DNA of 64,000 nt from Hypericibacter sp049323455 (GTDB lineage Bacteria; Pseudomonadota; Alphaproteobacteria; Dongiales; Dongiaceae), in assembly GCA_049323455.1 (NCBI GenBank), contig JBMONF010000046.1:1-64000 (forward strand). Reading direction: 5' to 3'. Below the pieces are notes generated by a model. That model worked only from the letters and a program-made list of their open reading frames with translations, had not been told where the DNA came from and did not search any database. Positions within the stretch are counted from its first letter, which is position 1; each line of letters begins with the position of its first letter. Positions 44,163-53,017 of the stretch are shown piece by piece. The translations under genes and the position numbers were made by a program.

Positions 44163-45020
44163 ATGCCGTCTGAGCCGGGTCTGAGCTATTGCGGGGCGAT
44201 GCTCAAGCGCCACGATCCCGATCGTTACTTGACCGCGTTGTTCGCGCCAGCCGGCTCGCGCGAGGCGCTGTTCGCGCTTTACGCCTTCAACCTCGAGATC
44301 GCGCGCGTGCGCGAGGCGGTGCGCGAGCCCTTGGCCGGCCGCGTCCGGTTGCAATGGTGGCGCGAGGCCATTGCGGCGGCGGCTAAGGGCGAGTCTCATC
44401 GTCACGAGGTGCTGCAACCGCTCGCCGCGGCCATGACCGAGCGCGGCCTCACGGTTGCGCTGATGGAGCGGCTGATCGATGCGCGCGAGTTCGATCTCGA
44501 CGGCGAGGCGCCGCGCGATCTGCCGGCGCTGCTCGACTATGCGGAGGCGAGCTCCTCCACTCTGACGCTGTTGGCGTTCGAGCTGCTGGGCGGGGAAGCG
44601 GGGCGCACCCCCGAGGCGCTCGCCGCGGCCCGTGCGCTGGGCAAGGCCTGGGCGCTCACGGGGCTGCTGCGGGCTGTCCCCTTCCATGCCCGAGCGCGCC
44701 GGCTCTATCTGCCGCTCGATCTGCTGGCACGCCACGGCGTGCGCGCCGAGGACGTTCTGGAGCTGCGGCGGCCGCCGGGGCTGGCTGGCGTGGCACGCGA
44801 GCTGGCGGGCGAGGCGGCGACGCAGCTCGATGAGGCGCGAAAGGCGGCCCCGGGCCTGTCCCGTTCGCTGTTGCCGGCGCTGCTGCCCGGCACGCTGGCC
44901 GGGCTCTATCTCAAGCGCCTCGCGCAGGCCGGCTTCGATCCCTACGACGTCCGCGTGCAGACCGCGCCGCCGACGCGCATCTGGCGGCTGGCCCTGCACA
45001 ACCTGATCCGGCGGTTTTGA
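44163..45020 (+). CDS. Squalene/phytoene synthase family protein (NDUFAF6-like)
   Basis: Trans-isoprenyl synthase fold: PDRYLTALFAPAGSREALFA, LYAFNLEIARVREAVREPLA, RVRLQWWREAIAAAAKGESH, FDLDGEAPRDLPALLDYAEA, ALGKAWALTGLLRAVPFHAR, RLYLPLDLLARHGV. The first DxxxD-type motif of true synthases is degenerate (NLEIARVRE), which matches NDUFAF6-like members tied to complex I assembly in mitochondria rather than a carotenoid enzyme. The nearby Mth938/NDUFAF3-like gene supports that reading. ATG 44163, 285 aa. Confidence 0.8.
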   Translation: MPSEPGLSYCGAMLKRHDPDRYLTALFAPAGSREALFALYAFNLEIARVREAVREPLAGRVRLQWWREAIAAAAKGESHRHEVLQPLAAAMTERGLTVALMERLIDAREFDLDGEAPRDLPALLDYAEASSSTLTLLAFELLGGEAGRTPEALAAARALGKAWALTGLLRAVPFHARARRLYLPLDLLARHGVRAEDVLELRRPPGLAGVARELAGEAATQLDEARKAAPGLSRSLLPALLPGTLAGLYLKRLAQAGFDPYDVRVQTAPPTRIWRLALHNLIRRF

Positions 45021-45026
45021 ACGCCC

Positions 45027-46403
45027 TCAGCCTGCGGCGCGCACGGCCACGAGCCGGTCGCGCGCGAGCCAGGTCGTGAGGTCGGCCCGCGCGCGGGCCA
45101 CCAGCGCCGGCTTGCGCTCGGCCTTGGCGCGCTTGCCGGTCGAGGCCAGCGCCGGCGGCGGGAACAGGCCGAAATTCACGTTCATGGGCTGGAAGGTGGC
45201 GGCATCGGCCCCGCCGGTGATGTGGCTGAGGAGCGCGCCCAAGGCCGTGGTCGGCGGCGGCGGATCGGCCGGCAGGCCCAGCGCCTCGGCCGCGGCGAAG
45301 CGACCGGCGACGAGCCCGATGGCGGCGCTCTCGACATAGCCCTCCACGCCCGTGACCTGGCCCGCGAAGCGCAGATGCGGCATGGCCTTGAGGCGCAGCT
45401 CGGCGTCGAGCAGCTTCGGGCTGTTGAGGAAGGTGTTGCGGTGGAGCCCGCCGAGCCTGGCGAACTCGGCCCGCTCGAGCCCGGGGATCGTGCGGAAGAT
45501 CCGGACCTGCTCGCCATGTTTGAGCTTGGTCTGGAACCCCACCATGTTGAAGAGCGTGCCCAGCGCGTTGTCCTGGCGGAGCTGCACCACGGCATAAGGC
45601 CGCCGCCCGGTGTGCGGGTCCACGAGGCCCACGGGCTTCATCGGGCCGAAGCGCAGCGTGTCGATCCCGCGCGCCGCCATCACCTCGATCGGCAGGCAGC
45701 CCTCGAAATAGGGCGTGCTCTTCTCCCACTCGTGGAACTCGGTCTTCTCGCCTGCGAGCAGTGCTTCGACGAAGGCCAGGTAATCGGGCTTCTCGAGCGC
45801 GCAATTGATGTAGTCGGCACCGCTCCCGCCCGGCCCGGCCTTGTCGTAGCGCGACTGGAACCAGGCCTTGTCCATGTCGATGGTCTCGCGATGGACGATG
45901 GGGGCGATCGCGTCGAAGAAGGCAAGCGCCTGTTCGCCGGTCAGGGCCCGGACCGCCTCGGCCAGCGCCGGCGAGGTGAGGGGGCCGGTGGCGAGGATCA
46001 CGCTCTGCCATTCCTCGGGCGGCAGGCCTGCGATCTCGCCGCGCTCGATCGTGACCAGCGGGTGCGCCGCCAGGCGTTCGGTGACGGCCGCGGCGAAGCC
46101 GTCGCGGTCGACCGCGAGCGCGCCGCCGGCCGGCAGCTTGTGGGCGTCGGCCGCGGCCAGGATCAGGGATCCTGCGCGCCGCATCTCCTCGTGCAGCAGC
46201 CCGACCGCGTTGGTTTCGGCATCATCCGAGCGGAAGGAGTTGGAGCAGACCAGCTCGGCGAAGCGGTCCGTCTTGTGCGCTTCGGTGGGCCGCAGCGGCC
46301 GCATCTCGTGCAGCACCACCGGCACGCCCGCCCGGGCGATCTGCCACGCGGCCTCGCTGCCGGCCAGTCCGGCGCCGACGACGTGAACGACATTGTCCTT
46401 CAT
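45027..46403 (-). CDS. trmFO: tRNA (m5U54) methyltransferase TrmFO
   Basis: Folate- and FAD-dependent enzyme making ribothymidine at tRNA position 54. MKDNVVHVVGAGLAGSEAAW is the FAD-binding GxGLAGSEAA motif; RPTEAHKTDRFAELVCSNSF (catalytic cysteine region), LPAGGALAVDRDGFAAAVTE, YFEGCLPIEVMAARGIDTLR, FGPMKPVGLVDPHTGRRPYA, VQLRQDNALGTLFNMVGFQT, and FAGQVTGVEGYVESAAIGLV are TrmFO signatures. 458 aa from the start at 46403; the open frame upstream has no homology. Convergent with the previous gene (6 bp apart). Confidence 0.95.
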   Translation of the reverse strand: MKDNVVHVVGAGLAGSEAAWQIARAGVPVVLHEMRPLRPTEAHKTDRFAELVCSNSFRSDDAETNAVGLLHEEMRRAGSLILAAADAHKLPAGGALAVDRDGFAAAVTERLAAHPLVTIERGEIAGLPPEEWQSVILATGPLTSPALAEAVRALTGEQALAFFDAIAPIVHRETIDMDKAWFQSRYDKAGPGGSGADYINCALEKPDYLAFVEALLAGEKTEFHEWEKSTPYFEGCLPIEVMAARGIDTLRFGPMKPVGLVDPHTGRRPYAVVQLRQDNALGTLFNMVGFQTKLKHGEQVRIFRTIPGLERAEFARLGGLHRNTFLNSPKLLDAELRLKAMPHLRFAGQVTGVEGYVESAAIGLVAGRFAAAEALGLPADPPPPTTALGALLSHITGGADAATFQPMNVNFGLFPPPALASTGKRAKAERKPALVARARADLTTWLARDRLVAVRAAG

Positions 46404-46478
46404 CAGGCGAACAGATAGCGTCGGATCGCAGGTTGGGCAACCCGGGGGCTGCCCGACCCGGCGGACGGGGGACAGCGC

Positions 46479-46949
46479 ATGACAAAATTCCTGAATCCGG
46501 AGGGCGTGGTGAAGCCCTTCAGCCGTTACAGTCAGGCCGCTTTGGTGCCGGGCGGCTATCGCTGGCTGCATGTCTCGGGGCAGGTCGGCGCCACGACCGA
46601 GGGCAAGCTGCTCGAGGGCTTCGAGGCGCAGGCGCGCCAGACTTGGCACAACGTCATCGGCTGCCTGAAGGCGGCCGACATGGATGTCGGCGATATCGTG
46701 AAGGTCAACCAGTTCCTGACCCGCGCGCAGGACGTGGGCGCTTCGCGCACGATCCGCGACGAGATGCTCGGCGGCCATGCGGCGGCCTCGACGCTGCTGG
46801 TGGTGTCGGCGCTGGCGCATCCGGCGCTGTTGGTCGAGATCGAGGTGATCGCGGCCAAGCCGGAGACGCGAACAAAAGCGCCGGCGGCGGCGCCGTCAGC
46901 GAAGAGCGCCGCCCGTTCGAAGGCGAAGGCGAAAGCGAAACGCCGCTGA
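46479..46949 (+). CDS. RidA family protein
   Basis: YjgF/YER057c/UK114 fold, a family of enamine/imine deaminases. KPFSRYSQAALVPGGYRWLH, VSGQVGATTEGKLLEGFEAQ, ARQTWHNVIGCLKAADMDVG and HPALLVEIEVIAAKPETRTK fit subgroup architecture. The canonical catalytic arginine position (xxCxRxF) is not obvious: the region reads GGHAAASTLLVVSALAHPAL, so deaminase activity is uncertain. A basic Ala/Lys-rich C-terminal tail extends past the fold. 156 aa. Confidence 0.82.
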   Translation: MTKFLNPEGVVKPFSRYSQAALVPGGYRWLHVSGQVGATTEGKLLEGFEAQARQTWHNVIGCLKAADMDVGDIVKVNQFLTRAQDVGASRTIRDEMLGGHAAASTLLVVSALAHPALLVEIEVIAAKPETRTKAPAAAPSAKSAARSKAKAKAKRR

Positions 46950-46958
46950 AGCAAGCCG

Positions 46959-47588
46959 CTACTGGGAAATCCCTTCTTCTTGCAGCATCCGCGCATAGGC
47001 GGGCCGGGTCTTCACACGCTCCACCAGCCGGCCCAGCGCCGGATGAGTCCAGGCCGGCTTGGCGCAGTTGCGCGACCAACGCGCCAGCATGGTCAGAAAG
47101 ATGTCGGCGGCGCTGAAGGTCTCACCCAGGAGATAGGGGCCTCGTGCGGCCAGATGCCCGTCGATGAAGCGCCATATGCGATCGAGATTGCGCTCGGCCG
47201 TCTCCTTCATCGGCGCGTGGCAGGCGGCGGGCGCGACATAGTTCTCGGCATGCCACCAGTGCTGCAGCTCTTCCTGCATCGTGTTGGTGAGGTAGGTGAG
47301 CCACTGCAGGAAATAGGGACGTTGCGGCATGCCCGGCGCCGGCGCCAGGCCGCCTGCCGGGTGGCGCTCGCACAGATACTGCAGGATCGCCGCGGACTCG
47401 TACATCACGACGTCGTCGTGGATGAGCGTCGGCACGCGCGCATGCGGGTTGAGCTTGAGATAGTCTGGGTGCTTGGCTTCGCCCTTGGCGATATCGACAA
47501 GGCGCAGCTCGTAAGGCACGCCGAGCTCGATCAGGGCGGCGTGAGGTGCCATGGCAGCGGAGCCGGGGCTCCAGTAAAGCCTGTACAT
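46959..47588 (-). CDS. Glutathione S-transferase family protein
   Basis: N-terminal thioredoxin-like domain: MYRLYWSPGSAAMAPHAALI, ELGVPYELRLVDIAKGEAKH, LNPHARVPTLIHDDVVMYES (cis-proline and ES glutathione-binding motif), AAILQYLCERHP. The all-helical C-terminal domain has GPYLLGETFSAADIFLTMLA (N-capping box). 209 aa from the start at 47588. Detoxification role assumed; substrate unknown. Confidence 0.9.
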   Translation of the reverse strand: MYRLYWSPGSAAMAPHAALIELGVPYELRLVDIAKGEAKHPDYLKLNPHARVPTLIHDDVVMYESAAILQYLCERHPAGGLAPAPGMPQRPYFLQWLTYLTNTMQEELQHWWHAENYVAPAACHAPMKETAERNLDRIWRFIDGHLAARGPYLLGETFSAADIFLTMLARWSRNCAKPAWTHPALGRLVERVKTRPAYARMLQEEGISQ

Positions 47589-47777
47589 ATCGAATGACTC
47601 CCAAGATGTCCCAGGAATGTGGTCTCCGCAGGTTCGCGGGCCGATTGTTGCGCCGCAGAATGCTGCGCGGTGACCGCCCCGTCGAGAGGCGGCCGGGTGG
47701 CCGGCGTAGCATCGGCTGCCGCTTTGCGCTACCCTCCCGGCAGCCTCTACGAGCCCCGGTGGATCGGGAATCCGCTC

Positions 47778-49007
47778 ATGCCAGTCACGCACGAGCCGTG
47801 GTTGGTGGCGCTATCGCTCGCCGTCGCCATCCAGGGCAGCTATGTCGGCCTCAGTCTCGCGGTGCAGCTGCGCGCCGTCGAAGGGCTGCGCCGCCGGTTG
47901 CGGCTGGCGGGGGCTGCGCTTTCGCTCGGCGTCGGCATCTGGGCCATGCATTTCGTCGCCATGCTGGCCGCCCGTTTGCCGGGAACCGTGGACTTTCTCG
48001 TCTTTCCGACCCTGCTGTCCTTCCTGGTCTGCGTCATCGTCGTCGGCCTCGCGTTGGTCGCGGCCAGCTTTGGCCGCCCCACGCCCTGGCGCATCGCCGC
48101 CGCGGCGATCTTCATGGGGCTCGGCATCGTGTCGATGCACTACACCGGCATGACCGCGCTCCATGCCAGCCTGCATCTCGAGCATGACGTCCGGCTGGTC
48201 GGCGCCAGCGTGCTGATTGCCATCGCCGCCTCTTCGCTGGCGCTGTGGCTGGGTTTCGGCGCGCGCCGCCATCCGCCGCTGATCGTATCGGCGACGGCAC
48301 TGGGGCTCGCCATCGCCGGGATGCACTACACGGCGATGGCCGGCCTCACCGTGTGGCCGATGGGGGCGACGGCGACGCCGTTGCCCCCGGCGCTCTCGGT
48401 CGACCTGCTCGCGATCGTGGTGGCGGTGGTGGCCTTCCTGGTCTCGGGCATATTCCTCTTGACCTTGGTGCCCGATCACGCCGGCCCGGCGGCGATCACC
48501 GACGCACCGGGAGCCGGGGCATCGACCTCCGCCTCGCGTGGCAACATCGCACCAGAGCGGGCCCCGGCAGCGGTGGCCATTTCGCCCGCGCCCAGCGGGC
48601 CGGCGCCGCTGGGCGGTCTCGGCCGCCCGCCGCGGCGCTTCGGCGATCCCATCCCCGTCGAGCGCGCCGGCGCCGCGCAGATGATCCGGCCCGAGGACGT
48701 GTTCGCGGTTCACGCCAACGCACATTACACCTATGTCTTCAACGGCAGCGACGATCTGTTCTGCTCGCTTTCCATCAGCGAAATCGAGGAGCGGCTGGAC
48801 CCGGAGCGATTCGTTCGGGTCCATCGCAGCCATATCGTCAATCTCGACCACATCCTGGCCATCCGGAAGGCGGGCGATACCGGTCAGATCGAGTTGGCCG
48901 GCAGTGTGCGCCGCAACATACCCGTAAGCCGCGCCAAGCTCCCCAGCCTGAAGGCGCGGTTCGGCATCCGCAGCGCCGTTCCCGTTCGCCAAACCATGGT
49001 CGGTTAA
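47778..49007 (+). CDS. coxC: CoxC-like MHYT sensor with LytTR DNA-binding domain
   Basis: Membrane sensor/regulator placed directly before coxM, as in the Oligotropha-type cox cluster. N-terminal MHYT domain with seven hydrophobic helices and repeated motifs GIWAMHFVAML, VSMHYTGMTAL and AGMHYTAMAGL, thought to bind metal (copper) and sense a diatomic gas or redox. After a Pro/Ala-rich linker (~240-295) comes a LytTR domain (~300-400): IRPEDVFAVHANAHYTYVFN, DPERFVRVHRSHIVNLDHIL. CoxC/CoxH/CoxK of other cox clusters have this layout. It may directly regulate the downstream genes through the repeats at 49022-49081. Start at ATG 47778, 409 aa. Confidence 0.88.
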   Translation: MPVTHEPWLVALSLAVAIQGSYVGLSLAVQLRAVEGLRRRLRLAGAALSLGVGIWAMHFVAMLAARLPGTVDFLVFPTLLSFLVCVIVVGLALVAASFGRPTPWRIAAAAIFMGLGIVSMHYTGMTALHASLHLEHDVRLVGASVLIAIAASSLALWLGFGARRHPPLIVSATALGLAIAGMHYTAMAGLTVWPMGATATPLPPALSVDLLAIVVAVVAFLVSGIFLLTLVPDHAGPAAITDAPGAGASTSASRGNIAPERAPAAVAISPAPSGPAPLGGLGRPPRRFGDPIPVERAGAAQMIRPEDVFAVHANAHYTYVFNGSDDLFCSLSISEIEERLDPERFVRVHRSHIVNLDHILAIRKAGDTGQIELAGSVRRNIPVSRAKLPSLKARFGIRSAVPVRQTMVG

Positions 49008-49021
49008 GTCAGGAGCGCTGT

Positions 49022-49081
49022 CGCAGTTCGTGCGACGGGGCCGCATTTCATGCGGTTCTGGCCTGTTTCGTGCACCGGTTA
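49022..49081 (+). promoter_or_regulatory. Triple 20-bp direct repeat upstream of coxM (candidate LytTR operator)
   Basis: Three consecutive 20-mers, each with TTC(G/A)TGC at the same place: cores at 49027-49033, 49047-49053 and 49067-49073, exactly 20 bp apart, so on nearly the same DNA face. Each fits TTnnnG. LytTR proteins typically bind direct repeats about two helical turns apart, and the CO sensor RcoM (PAS-LytTR) is reported to use a triplet of TTnnnG repeats. The array starts 15 bp after the coxC stop and lies ~95-155 bp before the coxM start. A perfect TTGGCACG (49082-49089) abuts it, but I found no good matching -12 or -10 element. Confidence 0.65.
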
Positions 49082-49176
49082 TTGGCACGGGTTCTGGACC
49101 GGCAGACCCTTCTCCTTGGCTTGCAAGCTGCCGGTGCGGGAGCGGGCAGGCCCATGAAAAAACCAGGGAGGAGCCC

Positions 49177-50040
49177 GTGATACCAGGCAGTTTCGCCTAC
49201 CACCGGCCGAAATCCGCCCAGGAGGCCGTGAAGCTCTTGGCCGAGCTGGGCGAGGAGGCGCGCCCGCTTGCCGGCGGCCACAGCCTGATCCCGATGATGA
49301 AGCTGCGCCTCGCGCGGCCGGCCCATCTGGTCGATCTGGGGCGGATCGGGGATCTGAAGGGAATCCGGGATGACGGCGGCGAGATCGTGATCGGCGCCAT
49401 GACCACCCAGCACGAATTGATCGCCTCGGACCGCCTCGCCTCCGGCCTTCCCATCATCCGCGAGGCCGCCTTGCTGATCGCCGACCCGCAGGTGCGCTAC
49501 CAGGGAACGCTGGGCGGCAATGTCGCCAATGGCGATCCCGGTAACGACATGCCGGCGCTCATGCAGTGCCTGGACGCGACCTACCATCTCCTCGGCAGGG
49601 GCGGTGAGCGGCGCGTCAAGGCGCGCGAGTTCTATCAGGGCGCTTACTTCACCGCGCTCGAGCCGGGCGAGATCGTCACGGCCGTGCGCATCCCCCTGCC
49701 GCCCGCCGGCCACGGCTGGGCCTACGAGAAGCTCAAGCGCAAGGTGGGCGACTATGCGACCGCCGCGGTCGCCCTGTTGCTGACGATGCAGGGCGGCAAG
49801 TGCAAGACCGCGGCCATCGGGCTCACCAATCTGGGCGAGACCCCGCTCTTCGCGGCCGATGCGGCGGCGGCGCTGGTCGGCAGCGATCTGGGCGATGCGG
49901 CCTTGGCGAAAGCGGCCGCCGCCGCGGAAGCGCAGGTGGCACCGGCTTCCGACGGCCGAGGCCCGGTCGAATACCGGCGCAAGATGGCGGGCGTGATGTT
50001 GCGCCGCGCCGTGCTCAGCGCCAAGGCGCGCGTGGTCTGA
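49177..50040 (+). CDS. coxM: Carbon monoxide dehydrogenase medium subunit (FAD)
   Basis: FAD-binding subunit passing electrons from the Fe-S subunit to quinone. N-terminus IPGSFAYHRPKSAQEAVKLL, FAD-binding motifs AGGHSLIPMMKLRLA (~32) and TLGGNVANGDPGNDMPALM (~111), both at the positions known for the Oligotropha enzyme, and the C-terminal region EYRRKMAGVMLRRAVLSA. The start is the GTG at 49177, preceded by the strong GGGAGGAG and giving MIPGSF as in other CoxM. 287 aa. 22 bp before coxS. Confidence 0.96.
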   Translation: MIPGSFAYHRPKSAQEAVKLLAELGEEARPLAGGHSLIPMMKLRLARPAHLVDLGRIGDLKGIRDDGGEIVIGAMTTQHELIASDRLASGLPIIREAALLIADPQVRYQGTLGGNVANGDPGNDMPALMQCLDATYHLLGRGGERRVKAREFYQGAYFTALEPGEIVTAVRIPLPPAGHGWAYEKLKRKVGDYATAAVALLLTMQGGKCKTAAIGLTNLGETPLFAADAAAALVGSDLGDAALAKAAAAAEAQVAPASDGRGPVEYRRKMAGVMLRRAVLSAKARVV

Positions 50041-50062
50041 GCGGCCAGGAGAGGCACAGAGG

Positions 50063-50563
50063 ATGTCCAAGACCCAGGTGAAGATGACGATCAACGGCCG
50101 GTCCGTCGAAGCGCTGGTCGAGCCGCGCATGCTGCTGGTGCATTTCCTGCGCGAGCAGATGAACCTGACCGGCACCCATATCGGCTGCGAGACCACGCAT
50201 TGCGGCGCCTGCACCGTCGATCTCGACGGCCGCTCGGTGAAGTCCTGCACGATCTTCGCCGTCCAGGCGGACGGCTCCGATATCAGAACCATCGAGGGCA
50301 TGGCGGCGCCCGACGGCACGCTGCACGCGCTGCAGGAGGGCTTCCGCGAGATGCACGGGCTGCAGTGCGGCTACTGCACGCCCGGCATGATCATGCGGGC
50401 CTACCGGCTGCTGCAGGAGAATCCGGACCCCACGGAGGAGGAAATCCGCTGGGGCATCTCCGGGAACATCTGCCGCTGCACCGGCTACCAGAACATCGTC
50501 AAGGCGATCCGCTACGCCGCCGCCAAGCTCGGCGGCCGGACCTATCAGGAGGCCGCGGAATGA
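50063..50563 (+). CDS. coxS: Carbon monoxide dehydrogenase small subunit (2 x [2Fe-2S])
   Basis: Carries two [2Fe-2S] clusters. N-terminal plant-type ferredoxin domain with GCETTHCGACTVDLDG and VKSC (proximal in sequence, ~42-65); C-terminal helical domain with LQCGYCTPGMIMRAY (~101) and GNICRCTGYQNIVKAIRYA (~138). 166 aa. AGGAGAGG upstream; the coxL ATG overlaps its stop (ATGA). Confidence 0.97.
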   Translation: MSKTQVKMTINGRSVEALVEPRMLLVHFLREQMNLTGTHIGCETTHCGACTVDLDGRSVKSCTIFAVQADGSDIRTIEGMAAPDGTLHALQEGFREMHGLQCGYCTPGMIMRAYRLLQENPDPTEEEIRWGISGNICRCTGYQNIVKAIRYAAAKLGGRTYQEAAE

Positions 50564-52983
50564 ACGACCAGACTCCTCCGACCCGTGCCGAGCGCGAGGC
50601 CCGGCTGCAGGGCATGGGCTGCTCGCGCCGTCGCACCGAGGATGCCCGCTTCATCCAGGGCAAGGGCAACTATGTCGACGATCTCAAGCTGCCCGGCATG
50701 TTGTTCGGCGATTTCGTCCGCTCGCCCTACGCCCATGCGCGCATCAAGAAGATCGACGTCTCCAAGGCCGCGGCGCTGCCGGGCGTCAAGGCGGTGCTCA
50801 CCGCCAACGAACTCAAGCCGGTCAAGCTGGACTGGATGCCGACCCTGGCCGGCGACGTGCAGGCGGTGCTGGCCGGCGAGAAGGTGCTGTTCCAGAACCA
50901 GGAGGTCGCGTTCGTCGTGGCCGAGGACCGCTATATCGCGGCCGACGCGGTGGAGCTGGTCGAGGTCGAGTACGAGGATCTGCCGGTCCTGATCGATCCC
51001 TTCAAGGCGATGGCGCCCGATGCGCCGGTCCTGCGCGAGGACCTCAAGGGCAAGACCGAGGGCGCGCACGGCAAGCGCCGGCACCATAATCACATCTTCA
51101 CCTGGGAGATCGGCGACAAGGCGGCGACCGAGGAGGCCCTGCGCAGGGCGCCGGTAACGGCGCGCGAGCTCATCTCCTACCAGCGCGTCCATCCGAGCCC
51201 GCTCGAGACCTGCGCCTGCGTGGCCTCGATGGACAAGGTCAAGGGCGAGCTCACGGTGTGGGGCACCTTTCAGGCGCCGCATGTCGTGCGCACGGTGGCC
51301 TCGTTGCTCTCGGGCATCACCGAGCAGAAGATCCATGTGATCGCTCCCGACATCGGCGGCGGTTTCGGCAACAAGGTCGGCGTCTATCCCGGCTATGTCT
51401 GCGCCATCGTCGCCTCGATCGTGCTGGGCGTGCCGGTCAAGTGGGTCGAGGACCGGATGGAGAACCTGACTGCCACCGCCTTCGCCCGCGACTACCACAT
51501 GACGGCCGAGCTGGCCGCGACTAAGGAGGGCCGCATCACCGGCCTCAAGGTCCATGTGCTGGCCGATCACGGCGCCTTCGACGCCTGCGCCGATCCGAGC
51601 AAATGGCCGGCCGGCTTCTTCAACATCGTCACCGGCTCCTACGACATTCCGGTGGCCTATGTGGCGGTCGACGGCGTCTATACCAACAAGGCGCCGGGCG
51701 GCGTGGCCTATCGCTGCTCGTTCCGCGTGACCGAGGCCGCTTATTGCATCGAGCGCGCCATCGACGTCCTGGCGAAGAAGCTCGGCATGGATCCGGCGGA
51801 GCTGCGTCTCAAGAACCTGATCCGGGCCGATCAGTTCCCCTACAAGTCGGCGCTCGGCTGGGAATACGATTCCGGCGACTATCACACGGCGCTGCGCAAA
51901 GCGATGGACGCCGTCGGCTACAAGGCGCTGCGCGAGGAGCAGAAGCGCAAGCGCGAGGCCTTCGCGCGAGGCGAGACGCGCGAGCTGATGGGCATCGGCG
52001 TCTCCTTCTTCACCGAGATCGTCGGCGCCGGGCCCACCAAGAACTGCGACATCCTCGGCATCGGCATGTTCGATTCCGCCGAGATCCGCGTGCATCCGAC
52101 CGGTGCGGTGATCGCACGGCTCGGAACCAAGAGCCAAGGCCAGGGGCACGAGACCACCTACGCTCAGATCATCGCGACCGAGCTGGGCATCCCGGCCGAC
52201 AGCATCACGGTCGAGGAAGGCAACACCGACACCGCACCCTACGGCCTCGGCACCTACGGCTCGCGCTCCACACCGGTCTCGGGTGCCGCGACCGCGGTCG
52301 CGGCGCGCAAGATCAAGGCCAAGGCGAGACGGATCGCGGCCCATCTGCTCGAGGTGGCGGAGGGCGACCTCGAATGGGACGTGGACGGCTTCTGCGTGAA
52401 GGGTCTGCCCGAGCGGGCGAAGAGCATGAAGGAGATCGCCTGGGCCGCCTACAACAACGTTCCGGAAGGGCTCGAGCCAGGCCTCGAGGCGGTCAACTAC
52501 TACGATCCGCCCAACATGACCTATCCCTTCGGCGCCTATATCTGCGTCTGCGACGTCGATGTCGATACCGGCTTCACCAAGATCCGGCGCTTCTATTCGC
52601 TCGACGACTGCGGCACCCGCATCAACCCGATGATCATCGAGGGCCAGGTGCATGGCGGGCTCACCGAGGCCTTCGCCATCGCCATGGGGCAGGAGATCCG
52701 CTACGACGAGACCGGCAACGTCGTCACGGGCTCCTTCATGGATTTCTTCATGCCGACGGCGGTCGAGACGCCCAAATGGGAGACCGACTTCACCGTCACG
52801 CCCTCGCCGCATCATCCCATTGGCGCCAAGGGCGTGGGCGAGAGCCCCAATGTCGGCGGCGTGCCGGCCTTCTCCAACGCGGTCAACGACGCCTTCGCGC
52901 ATCTCGACATCGGGCATATCCAGATGCCGCATGACGGGTGGCGCGTCTGGATGGCGGCGAAGCAGGCAGGGCTGGTGGCGTGA
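50560..52983 (+). CDS. coxL: Carbon monoxide dehydrogenase large subunit, form I (Mo-Cu)
   Basis: Catalytic subunit oxidising CO to CO2 at a Mo-S-Cu site bound with molybdopterin cytosine dinucleotide. The active-site loop GGVAYRCSFRVTEAAY has the form I signature AYRCSFR; the copper-binding cysteine is residue 386 (388 in Oligotropha). The catalytic glutamate lies in GAKGVGESPNVGG at ~761. MPT-binding stretches such as IGGGFGNKVGVYPGYVCAIV, GTKSQGQGHETTYAQIIATE and GTYGSRSTPVSGAATAVAAR are intact. 807 aa, ATGA overlap with coxS. With form II enzymes the loop would read AYRGAGR, so this should be a true CO dehydrogenase. Confidence 0.97.
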   Translation: MNDQTPPTRAEREARLQGMGCSRRRTEDARFIQGKGNYVDDLKLPGMLFGDFVRSPYAHARIKKIDVSKAAALPGVKAVLTANELKPVKLDWMPTLAGDVQAVLAGEKVLFQNQEVAFVVAEDRYIAADAVELVEVEYEDLPVLIDPFKAMAPDAPVLREDLKGKTEGAHGKRRHHNHIFTWEIGDKAATEEALRRAPVTARELISYQRVHPSPLETCACVASMDKVKGELTVWGTFQAPHVVRTVASLLSGITEQKIHVIAPDIGGGFGNKVGVYPGYVCAIVASIVLGVPVKWVEDRMENLTATAFARDYHMTAELAATKEGRITGLKVHVLADHGAFDACADPSKWPAGFFNIVTGSYDIPVAYVAVDGVYTNKAPGGVAYRCSFRVTEAAYCIERAIDVLAKKLGMDPAELRLKNLIRADQFPYKSALGWEYDSGDYHTALRKAMDAVGYKALREEQKRKREAFARGETRELMGIGVSFFTEIVGAGPTKNCDILGIGMFDSAEIRVHPTGAVIARLGTKSQGQGHETTYAQIIATELGIPADSITVEEGNTDTAPYGLGTYGSRSTPVSGAATAVAARKIKAKARRIAAHLLEVAEGDLEWDVDGFCVKGLPERAKSMKEIAWAAYNNVPEGLEPGLEAVNYYDPPNMTYPFGAYICVCDVDVDTGFTKIRRFYSLDDCGTRINPMIIEGQVHGGLTEAFAIAMGQEIRYDETGNVVTGSFMDFFMPTAVETPKWETDFTVTPSPHHPIGAKGVGESPNVGGVPAFSNAVNDAFAHLDIGHIQMPHDGWRVWMAAKQAGLVA

Positions 52984-53017
52984 GAAGAAGCGCGGTCGTC
53001 GCCCTCGCCGGCGGGCC

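Noticed and set aside
49082..49098. Sigma54 promoter before coxM
   Set aside because: TTGGCACG matches a -24 element perfectly, but the -12 position reads CTGGA in place of TTGCA, so it is not good enough to call.
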